DNA of 64,000 bases from Sphingobacteriales bacterium 44-61 (lineage in GTDB: Bacteria; Bacteroidota; Bacteroidia; Chitinophagales; Chitinophagaceae): the NCBI GenBank assembly GCA_001898405.1, contig MKTW01000001.1, forward strand, positions 806,001 through 870,000, read 5' to 3'. Position numbers and translations under genes: made by a program. Positions 25,545-35,476 of the stretch are shown one piece after another. Numbering within the stretch: position 1 is the stretch's first letter; each line of letters opens with the position of its first letter. A model generated the notes under the pieces. The model saw only the letters and a program-made list of their open reading frames with translations, was not told the origin of the DNA and made no database searches.

Positions 25545-25548
25545 TAGC

Positions 25549-26475
25549 ATGTCTATTGAAGTCAAAGACCTGCTGAAGATCTACGGCGAGCAAAAAGCCG
25601 TCAATCATATCTCCTTTAAAGTGGAAAAAGGCGAGATCGTTGGCTTTCTTGGACCAAACGGCGCCGGAAAATCCACTACCATGAAAATTATTACCGGCTA
25701 CCTTCAGCCCAACGGAGGTGAAGCCGTTGTATGCGGTATCCCAGTGAAAGAAAACCCTTTGGGTGTTAAAAAAAAGATCGGCTATCTCCCTGAGCTGAAT
25801 GCGCTTTACTATGATATGTATGTCAGGGAATATCTGGGATTCATTGCCGAATTGCATGAAGTAAAATCCCCCCGGGAAGCCATCGAAGAAGTGATCGGTA
25901 TTGTAGGCCTGAAAGCAGAAAGCCGGAAAAAGATCGGGCAACTTTCAAAAGGTTATAAGCAAAGGGTGGGCCTTGCGGCAGCACTGGTGCATCAGCCCGA
26001 AGTATTGATCCTGGATGAGCCGACTTCCGGTCTCGATCCCAACCAGATCATCGAGATAAGGGAAGTGATCAAACAGCAGGGAAAGGACAAGACCGTATTG
26101 TTCTCCTCGCATATCCTGCAGGAAGTGGAAGCGATCTGCGACCGGGTGATCATTATCAATAAAGGCGAGCTGGTGGCAGATGATAAGCTGAGTGACCTTC
26201 AATCGTCCGGAAAGGACCAGCATACAGTGATGGTCAGTTTCCGGAATGCGGTTGATCATGAAGCATTAAAGCAGATCAGCGGGGTGCTGGAAGCAGAACA
26301 GATCAGCCCGGCCAGCTACAGGCTTAAGACCGGTGATCCTGATCTTGTAAATAAAAGTATTCTTGAATTTGCCCTGCAACATAATAACAGCATACTTTCG
26401 CTGCAAAGTGAAAGCAGGAAGCTGGAAGATGTGTTCCGGTCATTGACAGAAAATAAAACAGGCCAGCCGGAATAA
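25549..26475 (+). CDS. gldA: Gliding-motility-type ABC transporter ATP-binding protein GldA
   Basis: This is a 308-residue ABC ATPase with Walker A GPNGAGKST (35-43), Q-loop region YLPELNALYYDMYVREYL, signature LSKGYKQR, Walker B VLILDEPTSGLD and the H-loop FSSHILQEVE. The C-terminal 80 residues form the extra domain seen in drug-exporter/GldA-type subunits. SIEVKDLLKIYGEQKAV and the LPELN-LYYDMYVREYL stretch match GldA. The permease partners GldF and GldG are not nearby, so a general ABC-2 exporter subunit remains possible. Confidence 0.85.
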   Translation: MSIEVKDLLKIYGEQKAVNHISFKVEKGEIVGFLGPNGAGKSTTMKIITGYLQPNGGEAVVCGIPVKENPLGVKKKIGYLPELNALYYDMYVREYLGFIAELHEVKSPREAIEEVIGIVGLKAESRKKIGQLSKGYKQRVGLAAALVHQPEVLILDEPTSGLDPNQIIEIREVIKQQGKDKTVLFSSHILQEVEAICDRVIIINKGELVADDKLSDLQSSGKDQHTVMVSFRNAVDHEALKQISGVLEAEQISPASYRLKTGDPDLVNKSILEFALQHNNSILSLQSESRKLEDVFRSLTENKTGQPE

Positions 26476-26609
26476 AACCGGTAGTGCCATTCCTATCTAA
26501 CGATTCTCCGCCATTGAAAAGCAGTTTGCTGCAAACTGTTAAAGCTGTTTCTTTGCAGAATAATTCCCCTTTGGGTAACGGTATCATTTATTTTATAAAA
26601 ATCAAGTAA

Positions 26610-27908
<1,299 letters not shown>

Positions 27909-27919
27909 ACCGGTTTAAG

Positions 27920-28002
27920 GGTTTAAAAGTTTAAAGTTTGATCGTTCAGGGTCGAGTTTTTCCTGAACAACATTAAGCCATTAAGCTTTAAACTTTTAAA
28001 CC
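27920..28002. repeat. Nested inverted repeats between eno and the FtsB-like gene
   Basis: An outer perfect 17-bp inverted repeat (27920-27936 / 27986-28002, GGTTTAAAAGTTTAAAG and its complement) encloses an inner 7-bp one (GTTCAGG 27944-27950 / CCTGAAC 27962-27968). The AT-rich outer stem is unlike a GC-rich terminator. A related run of TTTAAACCTTTAAACG occurs near 39507-39525. Confidence 0.72.
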
Positions 28003-28025
28003 ATTAACCTCAAACATTACCAGCT

Positions 28026-28340
28026 TTGAAACTTCTGGCCCGTATACCCTCCTGGCTCCGTAACAAATACCTGGTAGCCATCGCAGTTTTTGCGGCTATC
28101 ATGCTGTTTTTTGACAAAAATGATGTTTTTGTGCAGATGTCCAGAAGCCGGCAATTGAAGGAGCTGGAAGAGAGCAAGCAATATTATACCGGCCAGATAG
28201 CCTCAGAACGTAAAGAATTAGAGCAACTTAAGTCGAATCCCGGTATCCTGGAAAAATACGCCCGGGAGAACTACCTGATGAAAAGAGATAACGAGGACCT
28301 GTACATTATACCGGAAAACCCCGTAAAGTCGAATAATTAA
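28026..28340 (+). CDS. FtsB/DivIC family septum formation protein
   Basis: This 104-residue bitopic protein has a short cytosolic N-terminus, one TM helix (about 15-30, YLVAIAVFAAIMLFF), then a periplasmic coiled coil (about 38-75, RQLKELEESKQYYTGQIASE) ending in the family motif EKYARENYLMKR. DivIC/FtsB proteins link to FtsL and FtsQ in the divisome. Its location after eno matches E. coli ftsB. Confidence 0.9.
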   Translation: MKLLARIPSWLRNKYLVAIAVFAAIMLFFDKNDVFVQMSRSRQLKELEESKQYYTGQIASERKELEQLKSNPGILEKYARENYLMKRDNEDLYIIPENPVKSNN

Positions 28341-28434
28341 CTTTTTCGGGGCAATAAGCCCGTCAATAACCCGTTTCTATACCGGACATATAACTTCGGA
28401 CAAAGTTATTTTTTTGGACATCAATGGTTTGCTC

Positions 28435-28665
28435 ATGATCAATTTTACCCCTGAGGAGCTTTTATTGTATTTATATAATGAAGCTTCAGAAGAACAAACA
28501 GTAGCCATCAAAAAAGCGCTGGAGCAGGATTGGACCCTGCGCGAAAAACTGGCGGTTCTCAAAGATTCCCGGCAAAGGCTTGATGCGCTGATAGAATCAC
28601 CCCGTACAAATGTGGTGATGAACATTCTCAATTATGCGAGAGAACAATCAGCAGAACAGGTTTAA
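28435..28665 (+). CDS. Short helical cytosolic protein, anti-sigma-like
   Basis: The protein is 76 residues from ATG 28435 (MINFTPEELLLYLYNEASEE); an in-frame ATG 21 bases earlier is also possible. The helical module with LLLYLYNEAS and ALEQDWTLREKLAVLKDSRQ resembles the N-terminal part of short anti-sigma or zinc-finger-less regulators (compare the D-N-E-L modules at 14444). It has no TM and no cysteine. A terminator follows about 60 bases later. Confidence 0.6.
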   Translation: MINFTPEELLLYLYNEASEEQTVAIKKALEQDWTLREKLAVLKDSRQRLDALIESPRTNVVMNILNYAREQSAEQV

Positions 28666-28724
28666 CAGGAATTACTTCAAGTATTCCGCACGTCATCTTG
28701 CCGGCTGTTTAAACAAAAAATTTC

Positions 28725-28758
28725 AAGCATCTGTTAACACACAGATGCTTTTTTATTT
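28725..28758 (+). terminator. Terminator after the short helical protein gene
   Basis: A perfect 10-bp stem (AAGCATCTGT / ACAGATGCTT) with a six-base loop is followed by TTTTATTT. Confidence 0.85.
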
Positions 28759-28791
28759 CTCACAAGTAAGACTACTTCATTTACAGTACAT

Positions 28792-28903
28792 CCTTCCCGT
28801 CCTTCCCGCCTTACCGGTAAAATTTACTTACCCGTTTTCCTTTTCTTACCGGTAAGGAAAATTTACTTTTTGTTTTACCGGTAAGGCGGGAAGGACGGGA
28901 AGG
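28792..28903. repeat. 31-bp inverted repeat containing three TTACCGGTAA palindromes
   Basis: Perfect 31-bp arms (28792-28822 / 28873-28903) lie directly before the nth promoter. Each arm includes the palindrome TTACCGGTAA (28811-28820 and 28875-28884), and a third copy sits in the loop (28846-28855), so the spacings are 35 and 29 bases. The outer arm portion repeats CCTTCCCG. The size and palindrome content suggest either an operator array or a mobile inverted-repeat element; which one cannot be told here. Confidence 0.8.
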
Positions 28904-28915
28904 GGGGGCTTACCT

Positions 28916-28923
28916 TATTTTTG
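28916..28923 (+). promoter_or_regulatory. Bacteroidota -7 element for nth
   Basis: TATTTTTG matches TAnnTTTG and ends four bases before ATG 28928. The region where -33 would lie is the G-rich right arm of the inverted repeat. Confidence 0.5.
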
Positions 28924-28927
28924 TAGT

Positions 28928-29587
28928 ATGACCCGCAAGCAACGTTACCAGTTCGTAATAGACTATTTTCAAGAGCATGCCCCTGAAGCCGAAACAGAAT
29001 TGATTTATGATAATCCTTATCAGTTATTAGTCGCTGTTATTCTTTCGGCTCAGTGTACCGATAAAAGGGTGAACCTGACCACACCGGCTATTTTCGAAAA
29101 GTATCCCGATGTGCAATCACTCAGCAAAGCTGATTTCGATACGCTGTTTCCTTATATCAAAAGCATTTCCTATCCCAACAATAAAACAAAACATCTCATT
29201 GGCATGGCCAAAATGGTAGTAGAGGATTTTAACGGTAAGATCCCTATGACTGTTGAGGAACTGATCAAATTGCCTGGTGTTGGCCGGAAAACAGCGAATG
29301 TGATCACGTCTGTAGTAGACCAGCAACCAAATATGGCTGTGGATACGCATGTATTCCGCGTAAGTAAGCGCATAGGATTGGTGCCGCAGACAGCTTCTAC
29401 TCCACTCGCAGTAGAAAAAGAACTCGTAAAAAATTTCCCTTCTGCCCTAATACATAAAGCCCATCACTGGCTGATACTTCATGGCCGCTACGTTTGCGTT
29501 GCGAGGAATCCACGGTGTGAGATCTGTGGTTTACGGCCCGTTTGCCAGTATTTTCACAAATTAAAGGGTGGTTTACCCTTTGATTAG
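28928..29587 (+). CDS. nth: Endonuclease III
   Basis: Nth is a bifunctional DNA glycosylase/AP lyase that removes oxidised pyrimidines. The 219-residue protein has the helix-hairpin-helix LPGVGRKTANV with catalytic K121, catalytic D139 in VDTHVFRV, and the [4Fe-4S] ligands C190-x6-C197-x2-C200-x5-C206. These features separate it from the adenine glycosylase MutY, which is longer and lacks the lysine. Confidence 0.96.
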   Translation: MTRKQRYQFVIDYFQEHAPEAETELIYDNPYQLLVAVILSAQCTDKRVNLTTPAIFEKYPDVQSLSKADFDTLFPYIKSISYPNNKTKHLIGMAKMVVEDFNGKIPMTVEELIKLPGVGRKTANVITSVVDQQPNMAVDTHVFRVSKRIGLVPQTASTPLAVEKELVKNFPSALIHKAHHWLILHGRYVCVARNPRCEICGLRPVCQYFHKLKGGLPFD

Positions 29588-29640
29588 GGCCCTCTCCATT
29601 GTAGCTTTATCCCCGTCCCCTGATCAGCGGCATTAAAAAA

Positions 29641-30564
29641 ATGCTGATGAAAAATTTATGGTTAGGTATAGTATGGATAAGCTGCTGCTTTTCCTTTTCA
29701 CCTGTAAAGAGTCAATATTTTTATAATAGCTGGTACTACAATTATGATTTGATATGGGAGGCCGGTATAGGCAATGGATTAATGAATTGCCTTACTGATA
29801 TCGGCGGTAAGAAAGGTAATGGAGGTAAATTTATTAAGGATCTTGACTGGCGGTCATTCAAACCCTGCTTCAGTTTCTATGTGTCAGCAACGTATAAAGA
29901 GGTGATCGCCTTGCGGCTGGAGGCGCAAACCGGTCTTATACGTGCTGCTGATAGCATGCTGCAACAAACAGACCCCAATCCTTCAGGGCGCTATGGGCGC
30001 AACCTCAGCTTTCAAAGCCAGATCAAAGAGATAAAACTTGCCGCAGAAATTCATCCCTTATTTTTTGGGTGGAATGACCAAAGCAAAGCACCTTACTGGT
30101 CACCCTATTTTACGAGTGGCATAAGTTATTTCTCTTTCAATCCCCAGGCCCGGTTGCACAACCGCTGGTATGATCTTCAACCGTTGGGATTGGAAGGACA
30201 GGGGTTTGCTGCTTATAATGGGCGGCGGCCTTATAAACTGAATCAATATGCTATCCCTATTGGAGCAGGACTTCGTTATGAAACAGGCCCTTTATTCAAT
30301 TTACGGCTGGAATTTGTACACCGCATTCTCTTCACAGATTACCTGGATGATGTAAGCACCACCTATATTGATCCCGCTCATTTTTCAGCATACCTCGACC
30401 CTCCATCTGCCGCCCTCGCCCGGCAACTGTACAGCCGCATGGGCGAATTAGCCCCAGGCCTTGCTCCCGCCCCCGGTGCTCAAAGAGGAAATGCAAAAAA
30501 TAAGGACGCATATTTCAGTATTCAATTAAAACTCGGCTATGTGTTTCGCTCAAGAGTGAAATAG
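29641..30564 (+). CDS. Hypothetical outer-membrane beta-barrel protein
   Basis: This is a 307-residue protein (from ATG 29641; ATG 29647 is equally likely) with a signal peptide ending near PVKSQ. Alternating strands rich in aromatics follow (CFSFYVSATYKEVIALRLEA, IPIGAGLRYETGPLFNLRLE), with a final strand SIQLKLGYVFRS. The predicted fold is an outer-membrane barrel. It contains a Pro/Ala-rich loop (APGLAPAPGA) before the last strand. It is convergent with the RidA gene across only about 30 bases. Function unknown. Confidence 0.7.
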   Translation: MLMKNLWLGIVWISCCFSFSPVKSQYFYNSWYYNYDLIWEAGIGNGLMNCLTDIGGKKGNGGKFIKDLDWRSFKPCFSFYVSATYKEVIALRLEAQTGLIRAADSMLQQTDPNPSGRYGRNLSFQSQIKEIKLAAEIHPLFFGWNDQSKAPYWSPYFTSGISYFSFNPQARLHNRWYDLQPLGLEGQGFAAYNGRRPYKLNQYAIPIGAGLRYETGPLFNLRLEFVHRILFTDYLDDVSTTYIDPAHFSAYLDPPSAALARQLYSRMGELAPGLAPAPGAQRGNAKNKDAYFSIQLKLGYVFRSRVK

Positions 30565-30593
30565 ATCGCATCCTCTCTCAATAAGGGCGAACC

Positions 30594-31034
30594 CTATTTG
30601 GGCAAATGTGCCACCAATTCCACTTCGAGCTTTGTTTCAGGTGTAAATAACCTGCTCACCTGCACCCAGGAAGCAGCAGGATAATCACCCTTATAAAAAG
30701 GTTTTCTCACATAGTTCAACGCTTTCATCGCATCTATGTCAAGCGTATACAGATTTTCCTTCACTACATGCTGAAAACCGGCTCCAAAATGCTGCAGCGT
30801 CTTTTCCAGTTCCGTGTATAACTTCTTCACACCTTCCGGTGTCAGATTATAGGTCACTGTCCCCGAAACATACAGCACGTTATCCACCTTGACCACTTGC
30901 GCATAGCCCCAGGTTGTATCCTGTTCATGGCCAAAATGCCATTTTTGTTTAACGATCGGGCCGGCTGCTTTTTCCTGTGCCTGTGTGAGTTGAACACCTG
31001 CCAGCAACAAAACGAAGAATAAGTATTTTTTCAT
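30594..31034 (-). CDS. Exported RidA/YjgF-family protein
   Basis: The 146-residue protein carries a signal peptide (MKKYLFFVLLLAGVQLTQAQ) ahead of a RidA-type domain: WGYAQVVKVDNVLYVSGTV, LEKTLQHFGAGFQHVVKENL and the terminal WVQVSRLFTPETKLEVELVA. Cytosolic RidA deaminates reactive enamines and needs an arginine near the C-terminal strand; here the expected position reads KLEVELVA with a lysine, so canonical activity is doubtful. The periplasmic location is unusual for classical RidA but seen in Bacteroidota. Confidence 0.85.
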   Translation of the reverse strand: MKKYLFFVLLLAGVQLTQAQEKAAGPIVKQKWHFGHEQDTTWGYAQVVKVDNVLYVSGTVTYNLTPEGVKKLYTELEKTLQHFGAGFQHVVKENLYTLDIDAMKALNYVRKPFYKGDYPAASWVQVSRLFTPETKLEVELVAHLPK

Positions 31035-31138
31035 TAGAGATTTTTTGGAAAGCTAAACATCTTTTCCCTTTTTATCTTTTCTTAATGGATGAACTGTCTC
31101 ATAGCAGTACAGCCAAGTCATCATCCTTCTTCACTTGT

Positions 31139-32401
31139 TTAGTTATACTTCCTTCCCTTGCTCTGCAGGAAATCCCTGTAAGAAAAAGTGAATGTTGCCT
31201 GTATATAATTTTCCTTGATCAGGTTTTGCCTGGTAGTGCCCCTGCTTCCTGCTTCCAGTGAAAGCGTGTAGAACAGGCCACTCCCGATAATACCTCCCAA
31301 ACCCGCCGTGAAACCGAATTCCCTGATCGGTTCATTCCTTACCTGCAAATAGGAATTATGAAAAAACCCTCCTATCTGGAAAAATCCTTTCTCCACCGCC
31401 TGCCGGTTCCAGGTAGTTGACATGCGCGGAATTTCTATGCCACCGGATATACGGCTGCTGCTCACCAGCTGCCAGCCCTGTTCTTTTATTTTTAAAGAAG
31501 ACCAGTCCTCATAAGTGTAATCCAATGCATAGGTTATCTTATTTTGCTTCTTTACCGCTATGCCTCCCGCATATGTATTGGGCAAATAAAACCGGTCGCT
31601 CTTTATAAACTCATCTTCTATCACTGCTGTGCTGCCTTCTGTAACAGTAAGCGTTCTTTCGGAAGTCATTTTTATTTTGGGAGAAAACCGGCCGCCCAGC
31701 GAAACCTCCCATTGTTTATTGACAGGTTGTGTGTAGATAGCCCCGGCCTGGAACCTGGATTTTCCTATATAATCCTGGATCTGCGTTGAAACAGGGGTGG
31801 ACAGGTTTACATCTGCGACTGTTTCGGTTTGATTGATGGAGCCGGCAATGATGGATGATTTCAATCCCAATGATAAACGTTTCCCCAATTGCACGGAATT
31901 CGTCCAGTAATATTCATTCAATCCGCCATCGCCTTCGTAGTAGGTATTGTAAGAGCCGGTAGTGCCATTCACCGGCTTATCCCCTGTTAGTACATAATTC
32001 ACGTTGCTGAACTGGTTGAAGCCAACACTGCTTGCCCAGAACTTATTTATTTTAACCGCCAGCGACAGGCGTTTTATCCAAAAATCTTTATTGTTGCTGT
32101 TGTCTGCATTGATCGGAGTGCCGGAATACCGGACAGTTTTACCGGTGAACGCTGCATCAACTGTAAAAAAGCTTCTTGTAAGACCGGCAATAGCAGCAGG
32201 ATTGTTATCAACCAAATAATAAGAAGAGCGGATAGCCATTCCCGTACCACCCATACCGCTGGTCCGGTTATAGGGTCTGAAATCCATGTCACCTATGCCA
32301 TAAATTGAATAAGGGCTGTTCATATTCTGTGAAAACGCCGGTGCCAGCACACAGGATAATGGCAATACTGCCAGCCATTGCTTTATAAATTTCATAAGCA
32401 T
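31139..32401 (-). CDS. Outer-membrane protein, FadL/PorV-like barrel
   Basis: This 420-residue protein has a signal peptide ending in PAFSQ. The plug-like N-terminus (NSPYSIYGIGD, GMGGTGMAIRSSYYLVDNNP) is typical of FadL/PorV-type barrels, and many beta strands follow, ending in QATFTFSYRDF. ATG 32401 overlaps the DUF4270 stop by one base (TAATG), which indicates translational coupling; the second ATG six bases on is an alternative. Joint expression with the DUF4270 lipoprotein suggests the two act together at the outer membrane. Confidence 0.8.
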   Translation of the reverse strand: MLMKFIKQWLAVLPLSCVLAPAFSQNMNSPYSIYGIGDMDFRPYNRTSGMGGTGMAIRSSYYLVDNNPAAIAGLTRSFFTVDAAFTGKTVRYSGTPINADNSNNKDFWIKRLSLAVKINKFWASSVGFNQFSNVNYVLTGDKPVNGTTGSYNTYYEGDGGLNEYYWTNSVQLGKRLSLGLKSSIIAGSINQTETVADVNLSTPVSTQIQDYIGKSRFQAGAIYTQPVNKQWEVSLGGRFSPKIKMTSERTLTVTEGSTAVIEDEFIKSDRFYLPNTYAGGIAVKKQNKITYALDYTYEDWSSLKIKEQGWQLVSSSRISGGIEIPRMSTTWNRQAVEKGFFQIGGFFHNSYLQVRNEPIREFGFTAGLGGIIGSGLFYTLSLEAGSRGTTRQNLIKENYIQATFTFSYRDFLQSKGRKYN

Positions 32402-33720
32402 TAATTATTGATATTTAAAACATACAGCAGCAGCATTGCACCGGCATCCTTGCCTGAAGATGCATCAACGATCATCCTGTCAATATTTCTGCTGTTGGAA
32501 GACGGCTGAAAAAGATAGAATCCCTTTTTTTCGCTGCCGGTAGTGGTCAGCAACTGATTGATATAATATGTTACATTAAACCGGTAATGGTTATTTATTC
32601 CATAAACATTGTCGATCACCGGTATTGCAATCAATGTACCCTGACCTGTAGAATCGGCTAATGCGCCACCCAGGACATTCGTTTCGTCTGTTTGCGCCAG
32701 GCTCAGCGATGCCGGTAACTTATATTGATATATATCTGATGAGAGATATTTAGGTTTTACCAATAGCTCCGCTTTCAGCAGTTTCACAAGTCCGCCATTC
32801 TCCCTGTACAATATTTGCTTCAATGAAGGAAAGATCATCTTAAGCGCCAGTCCTGTGCCCGGTTGAAACACGGAAATATTTTTAGTGCCGGAAGGAAATA
32901 ACTCCGACAATCCGGGTGTGTACGGCATCAACCCTGTACCGGCCCGGTCGGGTATTATTTGTGTAAATGCATATTCATTGGCCAGCGACACAAAATCAAT
33001 AAATGCCGCCTCGGGATAAGGGATCGTTAAATGATAATGAACACGCATAACAACAGAAGCGTCATTTCCATATAAGCCAAACACCGCCGAGGTATCATTG
33101 TCTGCAACACCAAGGGTAATACCGTAGAAGTAATTGATGAATTCTGCCTGCGTGGTAACATCGGTCGATTTCTGCCTGAGCTTTTCAAACAACTCTTCGC
33201 CTTTACTATTGCTCAGCCGGATGGCAATGGAATCTGTTTCATAGGGGCTGAACCGTATCACCCGTGAGCCAAATACAACAGGCTTAACTGGTATATTGCT
33301 GGTATTGAACAACTGGCTATTGTAGGTGTGAGCGATCGCCTGCGCCAGTTCATGCACTACGATGGTCTGCGTTTTGGATGTATCACCATAATAGTAGCTA
33401 TTGGGCCTGATGATGAGACTCAATGAATCAAACACAGCAGAAGCAGGAATATCAGGCACTGTAGCCGGTGCAGACATCTGCAGGAAAGGCTTTGCAGTAA
33501 CAGAACCCAGGTAAGGATCTTTATAGCGGCCAAAAAGAAAAGAGGTATCAGAACTGGTAGCGAATGAATCGGTCAATACAGTAGAAAGCTGTACAGTAAC
33601 GGTATCAATATATGCCAGATCAGTATAAGCGTTTTCCGGGATGGTGCCGAATTCAATTTCTTTCCGGGTGCAGGACAATGCAAAGAGCAGAAAAAGTATT
33701 GGTAGATATGATTCCTTCAT
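32401..33720 (-). CDS. DUF4270 family lipoprotein
   Basis: The protein is about 439 residues from ATG 33720; the start codon fits a lipoprotein signal (MKESYLPILFLLFALSC). After the lipidated cysteine the DUF4270 pattern follows: early AYIDTVTVQLSTVLTDSFAT, then SFLFGRYKDPYLGSVTAKPF, and a beta-rich body. DUF4270 proteins are Bacteroidota-specific surface or envelope lipoproteins of unknown function. Coupled to the downstream barrel protein and divergent from the kelch/two-component operon. Confidence 0.86.
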   Translation of the reverse strand: MKESYLPILFLLFALSCTRKEIEFGTIPENAYTDLAYIDTVTVQLSTVLTDSFATSSDTSFLFGRYKDPYLGSVTAKPFLQMSAPATVPDIPASAVFDSLSLIIRPNSYYYGDTSKTQTIVVHELAQAIAHTYNSQLFNTSNIPVKPVVFGSRVIRFSPYETDSIAIRLSNSKGEELFEKLRQKSTDVTTQAEFINYFYGITLGVADNDTSAVFGLYGNDASVVMRVHYHLTIPYPEAAFIDFVSLANEYAFTQIIPDRAGTGLMPYTPGLSELFPSGTKNISVFQPGTGLALKMIFPSLKQILYRENGGLVKLLKAELLVKPKYLSSDIYQYKLPASLSLAQTDETNVLGGALADSTGQGTLIAIPVIDNVYGINNHYRFNVTYYINQLLTTTGSEKKGFYLFQPSSNSRNIDRMIVDASSGKDAGAMLLLYVLNINN

Positions 33721-34101
33721 GTTCGTGGGTTTAGTTTTGCAATGGGCGCAATATATTCCCACAGTTCACAGATGAAGTGTTATACTATATCAATTGTATT
33801 GATTTATCGGCGAAACGATATCCTGAACCGATAATTTTTATTTTCTCCTGCAAGCCTTGATTTCAACAGTTTTTACATCAGCATTCAACCCACAGAGAAA
33901 CCCTACCGATTCATCTATATACCCGCCCTGTTCATCTATTTTAAGATAATCTTCCCGTCCTCTGCCGATATTTTTATCAAAATTTCAAATAAGGGTACCG
34001 GACAGGCTGCCCATATCAAAACTATACAATGAAATGCCCAAGCCTTAGTATGCAATGAATACCAGGCATTCCATTTGTCTAAACACAATAAATATATACA
34101 A
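33721..34101. other. Gene-free divergent intergenic region between DUF4270 and kelch genes
   Basis: The region is AT-rich with no ORF I would call. It contains a 7-bp inverted repeat TTATCGG (33804-33810) / CCGATAA (33828-33834), and a TAGTTTTG motif on each strand at positions too far from either start to assign. It is the likely shared control region for both divergent operons. Confidence 0.5.
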
Positions 34102-35121
34102 ATGAAAAAGGCTTATGCTTATTTGATCGGGACTGCAATGATCTCTACCTCCCTGGTTATTTCACAAGGCTGCACCAAATCGACCGACGATGATGATGAC
34201 CTCATCGGCAATTGGAAAAGATCGGACGACTTTGAAGGCAATGCCCGTAGCGAAGCGGTCAGCTTCACCATTGGCGATTACGCTTATGTTTGCGCAGGCA
34301 CTGCTTCTACAGAGCGGTTCAAAGACCTCTGGGAATACAGCACCACCAAACACAACTGGACACAGCGGGCAGACCTTCCAGGTGTTGCACGCAATTCTGC
34401 TGTTGCTTTCTCCATTGGCAATAAAGGATATGTGGGTACCGGATATGATGGTTCCACCCGCTTAAAAGATTTCTATGAATACGACCAGGCATCAGACAGT
34501 TGGCAGCCCAAAGCTGATTTTGGCGGAACAGCCCGCTATGATGCAGTGGCTTTCGCCGTAGATGGAAAGGGATATATCGCCTGCGGCTATGATGGCAACT
34601 TCCTGAAAGACCTCTGGCAATATAACCCTGACCTGAATACCTGGGAAAAGAAAGCCAGCGTTGGTGGTTCCAAGCGCTCGGCTGCTATGGCTTTTGTAGT
34701 AAACGGGCAGGCTTATATCTGTTCCGGCAATAATAACGGAGAAATCCAGCAGGACCTTTGGATGTATGATGCTGCCAATGATGAATGGAAAGAAAAAAAC
34801 AAGATCTATAACTATTATACTGATGATGGTGTAACATTTGACGATGATTATGGCACTATCCCCCGCCAGAACGGTGTCACTTTTGTACTCGGCAATTATG
34901 TTTATCTCACTACAGGCGACAACAACTCAACCACCTGGCAATACGATCCTGCGGCAGACAGGTGGACAGAAAAAACAAGCTTTGAAGGATCGGCAAGGAC
35001 CGGCGCCGTTGCTTTCAGCATCAGCAATCGTGGTTTTGTAGTAACCGGCAGAAATGTTTCGTTAATGATGGACAATATGTATGAATTCCTTCCCAACGAT
35101 GAACAGGTGGATAATGATTAG
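34102..35121 (+). CDS. Kelch-repeat surface lipoprotein
   Basis: The protein is about 339 residues from ATG 34102, with a lipobox (SLVISQGC) followed by CTKSTDDDDD. An acidic run just after the lipid-bearing cysteine resembles the lipoprotein export signal of Bacteroidota, so surface exposure is plausible. Six kelch units follow, each starting with R-x2-A/G-V-x-F and containing a G-Y/F/V core (for example RNSAVAFSIGNKGYVGTGYD and RYDAVAFAVDGKGYIACGYD), consistent with a six-bladed propeller. It overlaps the next gene by eight bases. Confidence 0.87.
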   Translation: MKKAYAYLIGTAMISTSLVISQGCTKSTDDDDDLIGNWKRSDDFEGNARSEAVSFTIGDYAYVCAGTASTERFKDLWEYSTTKHNWTQRADLPGVARNSAVAFSIGNKGYVGTGYDGSTRLKDFYEYDQASDSWQPKADFGGTARYDAVAFAVDGKGYIACGYDGNFLKDLWQYNPDLNTWEKKASVGGSKRSAAMAFVVNGQAYICSGNNNGEIQQDLWMYDAANDEWKEKNKIYNYYTDDGVTFDDDYGTIPRQNGVTFVLGNYVYLTTGDNNSTTWQYDPAADRWTEKTSFEGSARTGAVAFSISNRGFVVTGRNVSLMMDNMYEFLPNDEQVDND

Positions 35122-35476
35122 GGTAGCACATAAAAATCATAGTACCGTTGTGCTGCTTTCATCGCTGATCATTTCAACCGGTATACTGGTTTATACTTTC
35201 AGCAAGCGCACAATAAAAAAAAGCAGCCGTTTATCATCGGTTGTGTTCTCAGGTTTGAATGGTTGGGGATATGATATCCTGGTGGATGATAGTGTATTCA
35301 TTCATCAGGAGTCGATCCCCGCGATCGGCAACAGGAAGGGATTTCCGGAAAAAGAGCAGGCAGAAAAAGCAGCAAGGCTGGTGTTAAAGAAATTAGAAAA
35401 CAACGAAGGATTGCCTACACTCAGTAGATTTGAACTGGAAGAGATTTGCCCTTCCCTGAAACAACATGGCCAGTAA
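35114..35476 (+). CDS. DUF4907 family protein
   Basis: The 120-residue protein starts at ATG 35114 inside the kelch stop region (8-base overlap). One N-terminal TM (about 11-28) is followed by the DUF4907 domain: GWGYDILVDDSVFIHQESIP, then KGFPEKEQAEKAARLVLKKL and a C-terminal LSRFELEEICPSL. The Q-x2-IPA-x-G-x-KGF pattern is typical. Function unknown. It overlaps the kinase start by 11 bases, so all four genes of the operon are translationally linked. Confidence 0.82.
   Translation: MIRVAHKNHSTVVLLSSLIISTGILVYTFSKRTIKKSSRLSSVVFSGLNGWGYDILVDDSVFIHQESIPAIGNRKGFPEKEQAEKAARLVLKKLENNEGLPTLSRFELEEICPSLKQHGQ

Noticed and set aside
25420-25548. N-terminal extension of the GldA-like protein reading through the inverted repeat.
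   Set aside because: The added residues are translated repeat sequence, and a -7 element lies four bases before ATG 25549.
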